Positions 40,527 to 47,207 of a stretch of 64,000 nt of DNA are shown piece after piece. The position numbers were made by a program, and so were the translations under genes. Positions within the stretch are counted from its first letter, which is position 1; every line of letters begins with the position of its first letter. Origin of the DNA: Mycolicibacterium xanthum (GTDB taxonomy: Bacteria; Actinomycetota; Actinomycetes; Mycobacteriales; Mycobacteriaceae). Location of the stretch: positions 124,001 to 188,000 of the forward strand of contig NZ_JAIFZS010000013.1 of NCBI RefSeq assembly GCF_019710635.1. The letters are read 5' to 3'. The notes under the pieces are model-generated. The model was not told the DNA's origin, did no database searches, and saw only the letters and a program-made list of their open reading frames with translations.

Positions 40527-41101
40527 TTCGCGTCCACCAACTTGGCCACGACGGTCTGCAGGTTGCAGCTGGCGCCGCGGTTGTACGGCAGCTTCGCCAG
40601 CAGCATGCCCATCGCGCAGGTGTTGCTCACCGCGGCGAAGGTCAGGCCGGCGCCGACGGCGAACGCCACCCACTTCAGGCCCGGCACGAAGATGCTGGCC
40701 AGCACGCTGATGAAGACGATGAGACCGGCGACGAGCCGGACCTGGCGTTCCAGATCCCAGCGCTGGGCGCCCTGGTTGACGTTGAAGCCCTTGGCCTGCC
40801 AGGCGGTGATGCCGCCGTCGAGGATGTGCACGTTGGTCACCCCGGCCCGGCGCAGCGTCTCCTCGGCCTGCGTGGCGCGCTGGCCCGAGCGGCACACCAG
40901 TACCACGTCCTGGTCGACGTGGGACAGGATCTCGTCGCGGTGCTCGTTGAGCAGGTCGAGCGGCACGTTGTAGGAACCGGGCATGTGCACCGTCTCGAAC
41001 TCGCCGGGCGTCCGGACATCGAGCACGCGCGGTGCCGACGAGGAGCGCAGCAGTTGGTTCAGATCGGCCGAGTCGATCTTGGCGGGCATCGGTGCGGTCA
41101 T
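40523..41101 (-). CDS. Membrane-anchored rhodanese (YgaP-like: rhodanese + DUF2892)
   Basis: The 192-residue protein has a rhodanese domain (about 8-115) with active Cys C70 in the loop VCRSGQRA, followed by a DUF2892-type pair of membrane helices (about 128-170: LVAGLIVFISVLASIFVPG) and two further Cys (SNTCAMGM, GASCNLQT). It would carry persulfide sulfur at the cytoplasmic face of the membrane. The ATG at 41101 follows GAGAGGAT; longer starts fall in the operator region. It is first in the rhodanese-tauE-cstR order. Confidence 0.88.
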   Translation of the reverse strand: MTAPMPAKIDSADLNQLLRSSSAPRVLDVRTPGEFETVHMPGSYNVPLDLLNEHRDEILSHVDQDVVLVCRSGQRATQAEETLRRAGVTNVHILDGGITAWQAKGFNVNQGAQRWDLERQVRLVAGLIVFISVLASIFVPGLKWVAFAVGAGLTFAAVSNTCAMGMLLAKLPYNRGASCNLQTVVAKLVDAK

Positions 41102-41120
41102 GAAACAGATCCTCTCGTGA

Positions 41121-41177
41121 AACCCCGGGGGGTATGTGTCTTCATCTATGAATACATACCCCAAGGGGTATTGTCAA
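41121..41177 (-). promoter_or_regulatory. Rhodanese promoter with CstR-like operator in the spacer
   Basis: On the minus strand a perfect TTGACA -35 (41177-41172) is followed directly by the 16-bp dyad ATACCCCTTGGGGTAT (the complement of 41156-41171), then a weak TATTCA -10 (41154-41149). A second, less regular site (AACCCCGGGGGGTATG, 41121-41136) lies in the leader before the rhodanese ATG. Repressor bound in the spacer would exclude RNA polymerase. Confidence 0.75.
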
Positions 41178-41190
41178 CTAGGGAATGAAA

Positions 41191-41236
41191 ATACCCCACC
41201 CGGTACTTGACATACCCGTAGGGGTATACAGAGAAT
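41191..41236 (+). promoter_or_regulatory. Thioredoxin promoter with CstR-like operators
   Basis: A perfect TTGACA -35 (41207-41212) shares its last base with the operator ATACCCGTAGGGGTAT (41212-41227). GAGAAT (41231-41236) is a possible -10 at 18 bases. A partial site ATACCCCACCCGGTA (41191-41205) lies just upstream of the -35. The layout mirrors the divergent rhodanese promoter, so one repressor could control both directions. Confidence 0.72.
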
Positions 41237-41303
41237 TGGCGTAGCTCCGCGGGCGCACCCGACTCGAAGGCCCCCGTCGAAGACGACGTCGAAAGGACCG
41301 GAC

Positions 41304-41675
41304 ATGACCACCAACCTGACCCTGGCGGACTTCGAGGCCACCATCACCGACAACCCGATCGTCCTGGTGGACTTCTGGGCGTCGTGGTGTGGCCCGTGCC
41401 GTGCGTTCGCCCCGACCTACGAGCGTTCCGCCGCCGCGCACCCGGACGTGGTGCACGCGAAGGTGGACACCGAGGCCGAGCAGCAACTCGCCGCGATCGT
41501 CGGCATCCAGTCCATCCCGACGGTGATGGCGTTCCGCGACGGTGTGCTGGTCTACAGCCAGCCCGGCGCGATGCCGCCCGCCGCTCTGGAGGACCTCATC
41601 GGCCAGGTCAAGGGCCTGGACATGGACCGGGTGCGCGCCAAGATCGCGGAGCGCAAGGCCGCCGCGCACAGCTAG
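41304..41675 (+). CDS. Thioredoxin
   Basis: The 123-residue protein has the WCGPC active site (C29, C32 in DFWASWCGPCRAF) and the cis-Pro block SIPTVMAF. A helical tail of about 15 residues extends past the usual end (VRAKIAERKAAAHS). GAAAGGACC precedes the ATG. It lies behind a CstR-like operator, divergent from a rhodanese, so it probably reduces persulfides or reactivates the peroxiredoxin. It is not the trxA-trxB housekeeping locus. Confidence 0.92.
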   Translation: MTTNLTLADFEATITDNPIVLVDFWASWCGPCRAFAPTYERSAAAHPDVVHAKVDTEAEQQLAAIVGIQSIPTVMAFRDGVLVYSQPGAMPPAALEDLIGQVKGLDMDRVRAKIAERKAAAHS

Positions 41676-41708
41676 CACTTTCACACCAACCCGATCAGGA
41701 GGAATCTC

Positions 41709-41873
41709 ATGTGTTACACGGCCGTCTGCCCGGTATGCGGAAAGACCACGTGGCAGGGATGTGGGCAGCACGTCGACGAGGTGATGCGCAACGTCCCGCA
41801 GGGGCAGCGGTGCACCTGTCCGCCGAGTGGGGATACCGGTGGAGCGGCGCCGCGCCGTCGCCGGTGGTTCTGA
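41709..41873 (+). CDS. 54-residue Cys-rich zinc-ribbon-like protein
   Basis: A short frame with AGGAGGAATCTC directly upstream encodes a protein starting MCYTAVCPVCGKTTWQGCGQ and containing QRCTCPPSG. Cys are at 2, 7, 10, 18, 35 and 37, with His 21. CxxC and CxC pairs suggest zinc binding or thiol chemistry. The C-terminus is a basic tail (PRRRRWF). It follows the thioredoxin gene by 33 bases and shares its operator-controlled promoter. The ribosome-binding site and residue pattern make a real gene likely. Confidence 0.72.
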   Translation: MCYTAVCPVCGKTTWQGCGQHVDEVMRNVPQGQRCTCPPSGDTGGAAPRRRRWF

Positions 41874-41882
41874 CATCGCGCG

Positions 41883-43229
41883 ATGTCTGTTGCGGGTGCA
41901 CCGGTGACCAAGGTCTCCTGCGGAACCGGCGACGGTGCCGCTAGCGTCGGTGTCGTGGACGTTCCCGAATCCGAGGAGCCGGATCCGCAGACACGCAAAC
42001 CCGTGACGGGGCGTGTGCCCGGGGCGGAGCATCTGCGCACGGTGATGCGGCCGTTGACCCGGGCCGGGCGGTACTACGCGCGGTCGTGGCGGGACTACCT
42101 CGACGACGGGCCCGCGCAGATGCCGATCGCCCGCCCCACGGTCGCGCTGGCCGCCGAGGCGCTGCGCGACGAGGTGGTGCTGCTCGGTCTGCGGGTGCGC
42201 CGTCCGGTCAGCGAACCGCAGGCCTTCGAACGAATCCACACCGAGGTGGTCGACGCCCTCGACTTCTATGGCGAGCGTGGCTTTCTGGACGACCCGGCGG
42301 ATTTCTTCCGGGCGCCTGGGCCGCTGAAGAACGTCGAGGTCACACCCGTGCGCCGGCGCAACAGGTCCTACTTCCGGCTGAGATGGGACAGTGCTTACCG
42401 CCCGCTGCCCGGTGCGCCCGGGGGCAAGCGCTGGCTCGGATACCATTCTGTGTGTCACGGGTACGGGCTGCTGCTGCGACACCGCGAGCCGAGGCCGTGG
42501 CTGGTGTGCATCCACGGCACCGAGATGGGTCGCGCGGCCATCGATCTGGCCCTGTTTCGGGCGTGGTATCTGCATGAACGGCTGGGTTTGAACGTGGTGC
42601 TGCCGGTCCTGCCGATGCACGGGCCGCGGGCCAAGGGGCTGCCCAAGGGGGCCGTGTTCCCCGGTGAGGACATTCTCGACGACGTCCATTCCACCGCCAA
42701 CGCGGTGTGGGACGTCCGCGGCCTGCTGGGCTGGATCCGCCGGCAGCAGCCCGGCGCGGACGCCGGCCTGTACGGATTGTCGCTGGGCGGCTTCGTCGCG
42801 GCGCTGGTCGCCAGCCTGGACGACGACCTGACCTGCGCCGTTCTGGGCGTGCCCGTGGCCGATCTCGTCGAGCTGCTCGGCCGGCACTCCGGACTGCATC
42901 GCGACGACCCGCGACGCGAAACCATCGACCTGGCCCGCCCGCTCGGCCGGATGATCTCGCCGTTGGCGCTGACGCCGCTGGTCCCGGAGCAGGGGCGGTT
43001 CATCTATGCGGGGCTCGCCGACCAGGTGGTGCATCCGCGTGACCAGGTCCAAAGGCTCTGGGAACACTGGGGTGAACCCAACATCGAGTGGTATCACGGT
43101 GGTCACGCGGGCTTCTTCCAGTCCCGGCCGGTGCAGCGCTTCGTCACCGACGCGCTGGTGCAGTCCGGTCTGGTGGCCGAAACCGGCGAGGGGGAGCCCC
43201 CCGATCAGCGGGGCACACTGACCGGCTGA
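41883..43229 (+). CDS. Alpha/beta-hydrolase-family protein
   Basis: The 448-residue protein has an alpha/beta-hydrolase core in its C-terminal two thirds: oxyanion-type RPWLVCIHGTEMG, nucleophile elbow GLYGLSLGGF (GxSxG), and a late His in EWYHGGHAGFF. The first 150 residues are extra and helical (AEHLRTVMRPLTRAGRYYAR). No signal peptide is obvious. The substrate is unknown. The start is uncertain: ATG 41883 lacks a ribosome-binding site, and GTG 41955 is an alternative. It ends 13 bases before a convergent stress-protein gene. Confidence 0.75.
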   Translation: MSVAGAPVTKVSCGTGDGAASVGVVDVPESEEPDPQTRKPVTGRVPGAEHLRTVMRPLTRAGRYYARSWRDYLDDGPAQMPIARPTVALAAEALRDEVVLLGLRVRRPVSEPQAFERIHTEVVDALDFYGERGFLDDPADFFRAPGPLKNVEVTPVRRRNRSYFRLRWDSAYRPLPGAPGGKRWLGYHSVCHGYGLLLRHREPRPWLVCIHGTEMGRAAIDLALFRAWYLHERLGLNVVLPVLPMHGPRAKGLPKGAVFPGEDILDDVHSTANAVWDVRGLLGWIRRQQPGADAGLYGLSLGGFVAALVASLDDDLTCAVLGVPVADLVELLGRHSGLHRDDPRRETIDLARPLGRMISPLALTPLVPEQGRFIYAGLADQVVHPRDQVQRLWEHWGEPNIEWYHGGHAGFFQSRPVQRFVTDALVQSGLVAETGEGEPPDQRGTLTG

Positions 43230-43242
43230 GGGCCCGTGCCGG

Positions 43243-44148
43243 TCAACTCCGGCGTGCGACGATCACCGGTATCTGTGCCGAATTCACGATCGCGCTGCCG
43301 ACCGATCCCAACAGCATGCGCGAGGCGCCGCGGCCGTGACTGCCGACCACCACGAGCTGTGCCGAATCGGCATGCTCGAGCATTCTGGGTGCCGGGCGGT
43401 CGGCGACCACCACCCGGTGCACGGTGACGTCGGGATACCGGGTCTGCCAGCCGGACAGCCGCTCGGCGAGCACTTCCTCTTCCTCGACCTTGATGTTGCG
43501 CCATTCGATGGGTGCCCAGTTGATCTTCGGGAACTCCAGCTTTCCCATGTCGGTCCAGGCGTGCAGCGCGACCAGGTCGACGCCGCGGCGCGACGCCTCG
43601 TCGAAGGCGATCGCGGTGGCCCGCTCCGAGGCCGGAGAACCGTCGACACCGACCAGCACGGGTGCCTGCGGGGACGGCTCGACCTCGCCGTGGATCACCG
43701 CGACCGGGCAGTGGGCGTGGTGCACCAGGCCGGAGCTGACCGACCCCAGCACCGCCCGGGTCACCGCGCTCTCCCCGAGGCAGCCGACCACCACCATGGT
43801 CGCCGACTTCGACATGTCGACGAGCATCGGGGCGATCGGTCCGGCATGCACCTCGGTGCTGATCTGCGACGCGCGATCCGGCGAACTCGCCCCGACGGCG
43901 AGCTTGTAGGCCTGCTCGATGGCCTGCTTGGCCCGTTCGTCCTCGGCGCGGGCATAGCCGGCCGGGAAGTCCGGCACCGGATACGAGGACATCACCAGCG
44001 GCGGCTGCACATGGACCAGCCGCAACGGAAGCCCGCGCAATTCGGCGTCGCGGGCCGCCCAGGCGACGGCGGCTCGGGACGACGCCGAGGCGTCGACGCC
44101 CACGATGATCGCGCCGGTGGGTGGTTCCCCGGTGATGTCGCTGGTCAT
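43243..44148 (-). CDS. Universal stress protein, two UspA domains
   Basis: A 301-residue tandem USP. Domain 1 starts GAIIVGVDASASSRAAVAWA and ends GSVSSGLVHHAHCPVAVIHG; domain 2 starts PVLVGVDGSPASERATAIAF and carries GSHGRGASRMLLGSVGSAIV. Both have the ATP-binding loop pattern. It is divergent from a ZIP transporter; a DosR-like box lies in the shared spacer. GAGGAGGGGAACC before the ATG is a strong ribosome-binding site. Related mycobacterial proteins are hypoxia-induced. Confidence 0.9.
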   Translation of the reverse strand: MTSDITGEPPTGAIIVGVDASASSRAAVAWAARDAELRGLPLRLVHVQPPLVMSSYPVPDFPAGYARAEDERAKQAIEQAYKLAVGASSPDRASQISTEVHAGPIAPMLVDMSKSATMVVVGCLGESAVTRAVLGSVSSGLVHHAHCPVAVIHGEVEPSPQAPVLVGVDGSPASERATAIAFDEASRRGVDLVALHAWTDMGKLEFPKINWAPIEWRNIKVEEEEVLAERLSGWQTRYPDVTVHRVVVADRPAPRMLEHADSAQLVVVGSHGRGASRMLLGSVGSAIVNSAQIPVIVARRS

Positions 44149-44228
44149 GGTTCCCCTCCTCGTCGCCCGGGTGGGCGAGGCTATCGCGCGTCGACGCCGC
44201 GATTCCGGAGTCGATGGTCGGCGACGTC

Positions 44229-44272
44229 AGGGTCTTTGGGCCCGACTCCCGCCGTCATGGTAGCGATACCGT
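44229..44272 (+). promoter_or_regulatory. DosR-like box and leaderless -10 of the ZIP transporter gene
   Basis: AGGGTCTTTGGGCCCGA (44229-44245) is a DosR-like dyad centred 42.5 bases before the ATG at 44279. TACCGT (44267-44272) fits the TANNNT -10 and ends six bases before that ATG, with no ribosome-binding site between. This predicts a leaderless transcript activated from the box. The stress-protein gene on the other side may use the same box. Confidence 0.65.
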
Positions 44273-44278
44273 CGGTTG

Positions 44279-45013
44279 ATGCCGGTGCTGTTCTGGATCG
44301 TCGTGGCAGGTTTGGCGATGAGCGCGTTGGCGTTGGTGGGCAGCGTCGCGCTGCTGATCCCCGACCGGCTCTTCACCAGAATCGTCATGCCGCTGGTGGC
44401 ACTGGCATCCGGCGCGCTGCTCGGCGGTGCGCTGTTCCACATGCTGCCCGAATCACTGTCGGTCACCGGCGATCCGCTCGAGGTGTTCGTGTGGTTCGCC
44501 GCCGGAATCGTCGTGTTCCACATCCTCGAGCAGTTCCTGCACTGGCATCACTGCCACCGTCCGGTCGATCAGCACCGGCCGCTCGGCTATCTGATCCTGG
44601 TCGCCGACAGCCTGCACAATCTCATCGGCGGTCTGGCGGTGGGCGGCGCCTTCGTGGTCGACGTCCGGCTCGGGGTGGTGACGTGGATCGTCGCGGCCGC
44701 GCATGAGATCCCGCAGGAACTCGGTGACTTCGGCATCCTCGTGCACAGCGGGTGGTCGGTGCGTCGCGCCCTCGTCTACAACGTCGTGTCGGCGCTGACC
44801 TTCCTGGTCGGCGGCGTGCTCGCGTACTCGTTCGCGGGACGGATCGACATCGCGGTGCTGATTCCGTTCGCCGCGGGCAACTTCGTCTACATCGCGCTGG
44901 CCGATCTGCTGCCCGAGATCAACACCTCCCCGGCCGCGCTGCAGAAGCTCGCCTACAGCACCAGCTTCGTCGTCGGACTGGTTCTGCTGTGGGGCGTCGC
45001 ACAGGTGTCCTGA
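44279..45013 (+). CDS. ZIP-family metal transporter
   Basis: The 244-residue membrane protein has about eight hydrophobic segments and the ZIP signature helices: LVADSLHNLIGGLAVGGAF and VAAAHEIPQELGDFGILV, where His and Glu bind Zn or Fe in the transport path. A His-rich loop (HWHHCHRPVDQHRP, about residues 90-104) lies between segments 3 and 4. ZIP proteins import divalent metals into the cytoplasm. An in-frame TTG one codon upstream is an alternative start. A CstR-like operator follows before the next gene. Confidence 0.88.
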   Translation: MPVLFWIVVAGLAMSALALVGSVALLIPDRLFTRIVMPLVALASGALLGGALFHMLPESLSVTGDPLEVFVWFAAGIVVFHILEQFLHWHHCHRPVDQHRPLGYLILVADSLHNLIGGLAVGGAFVVDVRLGVVTWIVAAAHEIPQELGDFGILVHSGWSVRRALVYNVVSALTFLVGGVLAYSFAGRIDIAVLIPFAAGNFVYIALADLLPEINTSPAALQKLAYSTSFVVGLVLLWGVAQVS

Positions 45014-45031
45014 CCCACACCGGCACCCCTG

Positions 45032-45059
45032 GACCTTATACCCCTGGGGGTATAAGGTC
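45032..45059. promoter_or_regulatory. Perfect 28-bp palindromic operator upstream of the peroxiredoxin
   Basis: GACCTTATACCCC (45032-45044) and GGGGTATAAGGTC (45047-45059) are exact inverted copies around TG. The ATACCCC/GGGGTAT half-sites are those at cstR, rhodanese and thioredoxin, which places the peroxiredoxin in the same predicted regulon. It lies 32 bases before the ATG; GAGAGAGGA is the ribosome-binding site. Confidence 0.75.
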
Positions 45060-45091
45060 GGAGGTGAACAGTTCGCAGAGAGAGGATCATC

Positions 45092-45829
45092 ATGACCGCC
45101 GTCGGAGCCCACGAAAACCACGCAGCCCAAGCCGCCGCCGCGATGCCGCGGATCGGGGATCCCGCGCCGTCGTTCACCGCGGCGACGACCCAGGGCGACA
45201 TCAACTTCCCGGCCGACTACGCCGGCAGGTGGGTCATCCTGTTCTCCCACCCCGCCGACTTCACCCCGGTGTGCACCAGCGAGTTCATGACCTTCGCCTC
45301 CATGCAGGAGGAGTTCGCCGCCTACAACACCGCGCTGGTCGGGCTCTCCGTCGACGGCCTCTACAGCCACATCGCCTGGCTGCGCACCATCAAGGACAAG
45401 ATCGAGTTCCGCGGCATGCGTGACGTCGAGGTCACCTTCCCGCTCATCGAGGACATCTCGATGGAGGTCGCGCAGAAGTACGGGATGATCATGCCCGGCG
45501 AGGACTCCACGAAGGCCGTGCGCGCGGTGTTCGTGATCGACCCGAAGGCCGTGATCCGCACGATCATCTACTACCCGCTGAGCACCGGACGCAACTTCGA
45601 CGAGCTCCTGCGCGTGGTCAAGGCCCTGCAGACCGCCGATCACTTCGACGTGGCCACCCCGGCCGACTGGCGTCCCGGTGACCCGGTGATCGTTCCGCCG
45701 GCGGGCTCCTGCGGCACCGCCAAGGACCGGATGGCCGGCGAGGACGAGGGCGTCACCTGCGCGGACTGGTTCTTCTGCACCAAGGAGCTACCCGCCGAGG
45801 AGGTGGAGGCCGCGATCCGGCACCGCTGA
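45092..45829 (+). CDS. Peroxiredoxin, Prx6/AhpC-like
   Basis: The 245-residue thiol peroxidase has peroxidatic C61 in SHPADFTPVCTSEF and the Prx6-type long C-terminal domain (HFDVATPADWRPGDPVIVPP). Three more Cys (C207, C223, C229) lie near the C-terminus, so it may act as a 2-Cys enzyme with a resolving Cys, as in archaeal Prx6-like proteins. It would reduce H2O2, organic peroxides or persulfides, probably with the thioredoxin encoded 4 kb away. An N-terminal extension of about 18 residues precedes the core. Confidence 0.9.
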   Translation: MTAVGAHENHAAQAAAAMPRIGDPAPSFTAATTQGDINFPADYAGRWVILFSHPADFTPVCTSEFMTFASMQEEFAAYNTALVGLSVDGLYSHIAWLRTIKDKIEFRGMRDVEVTFPLIEDISMEVAQKYGMIMPGEDSTKAVRAVFVIDPKAVIRTIIYYPLSTGRNFDELLRVVKALQTADHFDVATPADWRPGDPVIVPPAGSCGTAKDRMAGEDEGVTCADWFFCTKELPAEEVEAAIRHR

Positions 45830-45935
45830 GACGCAGGTCTCGGCACGTGCCGCGACGGACCCCTTGCGCTGCCGGTGACGGCCGAGCAGGGTCGTAGCCG
45901 TGGCCAGGACGACGGTGAGCGGCGGGTAGCGCCCG

Positions 45936-47207
45936 GTGCACGGCTACTGGCTGGATCTCGCGCTGGTGGTGTTCCTCGTCCTGGTCAACGGCCTGCTCGC
46001 CGGCAGCGAAGCCGCGTTCATCTCGCTGCGCGAAGGGCAGATCCGGGAATTGGAGCGCCGGGGCGGGCGCCGCGACACGCTCGTCGTGCGACTGGCGCGG
46101 GAACCCAACCGTTTCCTGGCGACGATCCAGCTGGGAATCACGCTCGCGGGTTTCCTCGCCTCGGCGACCGCCGCGGTGACGCTCGCCGCCCCGCTGACCG
46201 CCCGGTTGGACTTCCTCGGGTCCGCCGCGGCGGCGGTGAGCATCGCCGTCGTCACGGTGATCGTCACCGCGTCGACGCTGGTGGTGGGGGAGCTGGCCCC
46301 CAAACGGCTCGCGATGCAGCACGCGCGCCGGTGGGCGGTGATCGTCGCCGCCCCGCTCAATGCGTTGTCGGCGCTCACCGCCCCGGTGGTGTGGCTGCTG
46401 GGCAAGGCCACCGACGGGATGGTCCGGCTGTTGGGCGGAGACCCCCACGTGGGGCGCGAGGAGCTGACGTTCGACGAACTGCGGCAACTGATCTCCAGCC
46501 ACGGCGGTCTGACCGCCGAACAGCGCACGATCATCTCCGGTGCCCTGGAGATCCACGAACGCGCGCTGCGCGAGGTCGTCGTGTCGCGAGTGGCGGTCTT
46601 CCGGCTCAACGGCGACATGCCGGTGCCGGCCGCCCGCACAGCGCTCGCCGAGTCGGGCCACACCCGGGCCCCAGTGGTGACCGCGGGCGAACTCGACGAC
46701 GCGATCGGCATGGTGCACCTGCGGGATCTCCTCGGGGACGACGGCATCGTGTCCGACGTCGCCCGCCCGGCGCTGAGCCTGCCCGACAGCATCCGCGTCA
46801 CCGCCGCGCTGAATCGGCTGCTCGCCGAACACGAACAGTTCGCGCTGGTGATCGGCGAACGGGGCGGTGTCAGCGGCATCGTCACGCTGGAAGACCTGCT
46901 GGAGGAGATCGTCGGCGAGATCTACGACGAAGCCGACGAGGACATCCGGTCGGCCCGGATGCTCCCCGATGGAGCGCGAATCCTGCCGGGCGCCTTCCCC
47001 GTTCACGATCTGGTGGACGTGGGCGTCGACACCGCCGGATTTCCCCGGGGGAGCTACACGACCATCGCGGGACTGGTGTTGTCGATTCTGGGCCGCATCC
47101 CGACGACCCCGGGTGACCACGTCGACGTCGCCGGCTACCGCATCGACGTCACCGCGGTGGACAGGCACGCCATCACCGAGGTGCGGCTGAGCCCCCGGCG
47201 TCCGTGA
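45936..47207 (+). CDS. CNNM/CorC-type membrane protein (DUF21, CBS pair, CorC_HlyC)
   Basis: The 423-residue protein has a DUF21 membrane domain with four hydrophobic segments (about 1-145, with LLAGSEAAFISLREGQIREL), a CBS pair (about 205-320) and a CorC_HlyC domain (about 335-420). Bacterial relatives export Mg or related cations; older names call them hemolysins. Its GTG follows GAGCGGCGGGTAGCGCCCG without a strong ribosome-binding site. The 3' end overlaps the convergent P-type ATPase gene by 35 bases. Confidence 0.87.
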   Translation: MHGYWLDLALVVFLVLVNGLLAGSEAAFISLREGQIRELERRGGRRDTLVVRLAREPNRFLATIQLGITLAGFLASATAAVTLAAPLTARLDFLGSAAAAVSIAVVTVIVTASTLVVGELAPKRLAMQHARRWAVIVAAPLNALSALTAPVVWLLGKATDGMVRLLGGDPHVGREELTFDELRQLISSHGGLTAEQRTIISGALEIHERALREVVVSRVAVFRLNGDMPVPAARTALAESGHTRAPVVTAGELDDAIGMVHLRDLLGDDGIVSDVARPALSLPDSIRVTAALNRLLAEHEQFALVIGERGGVSGIVTLEDLLEEIVGEIYDEADEDIRSARMLPDGARILPGAFPVHDLVDVGVDTAGFPRGSYTTIAGLVLSILGRIPTTPGDHVDVAGYRIDVTAVDRHAITEVRLSPRRP

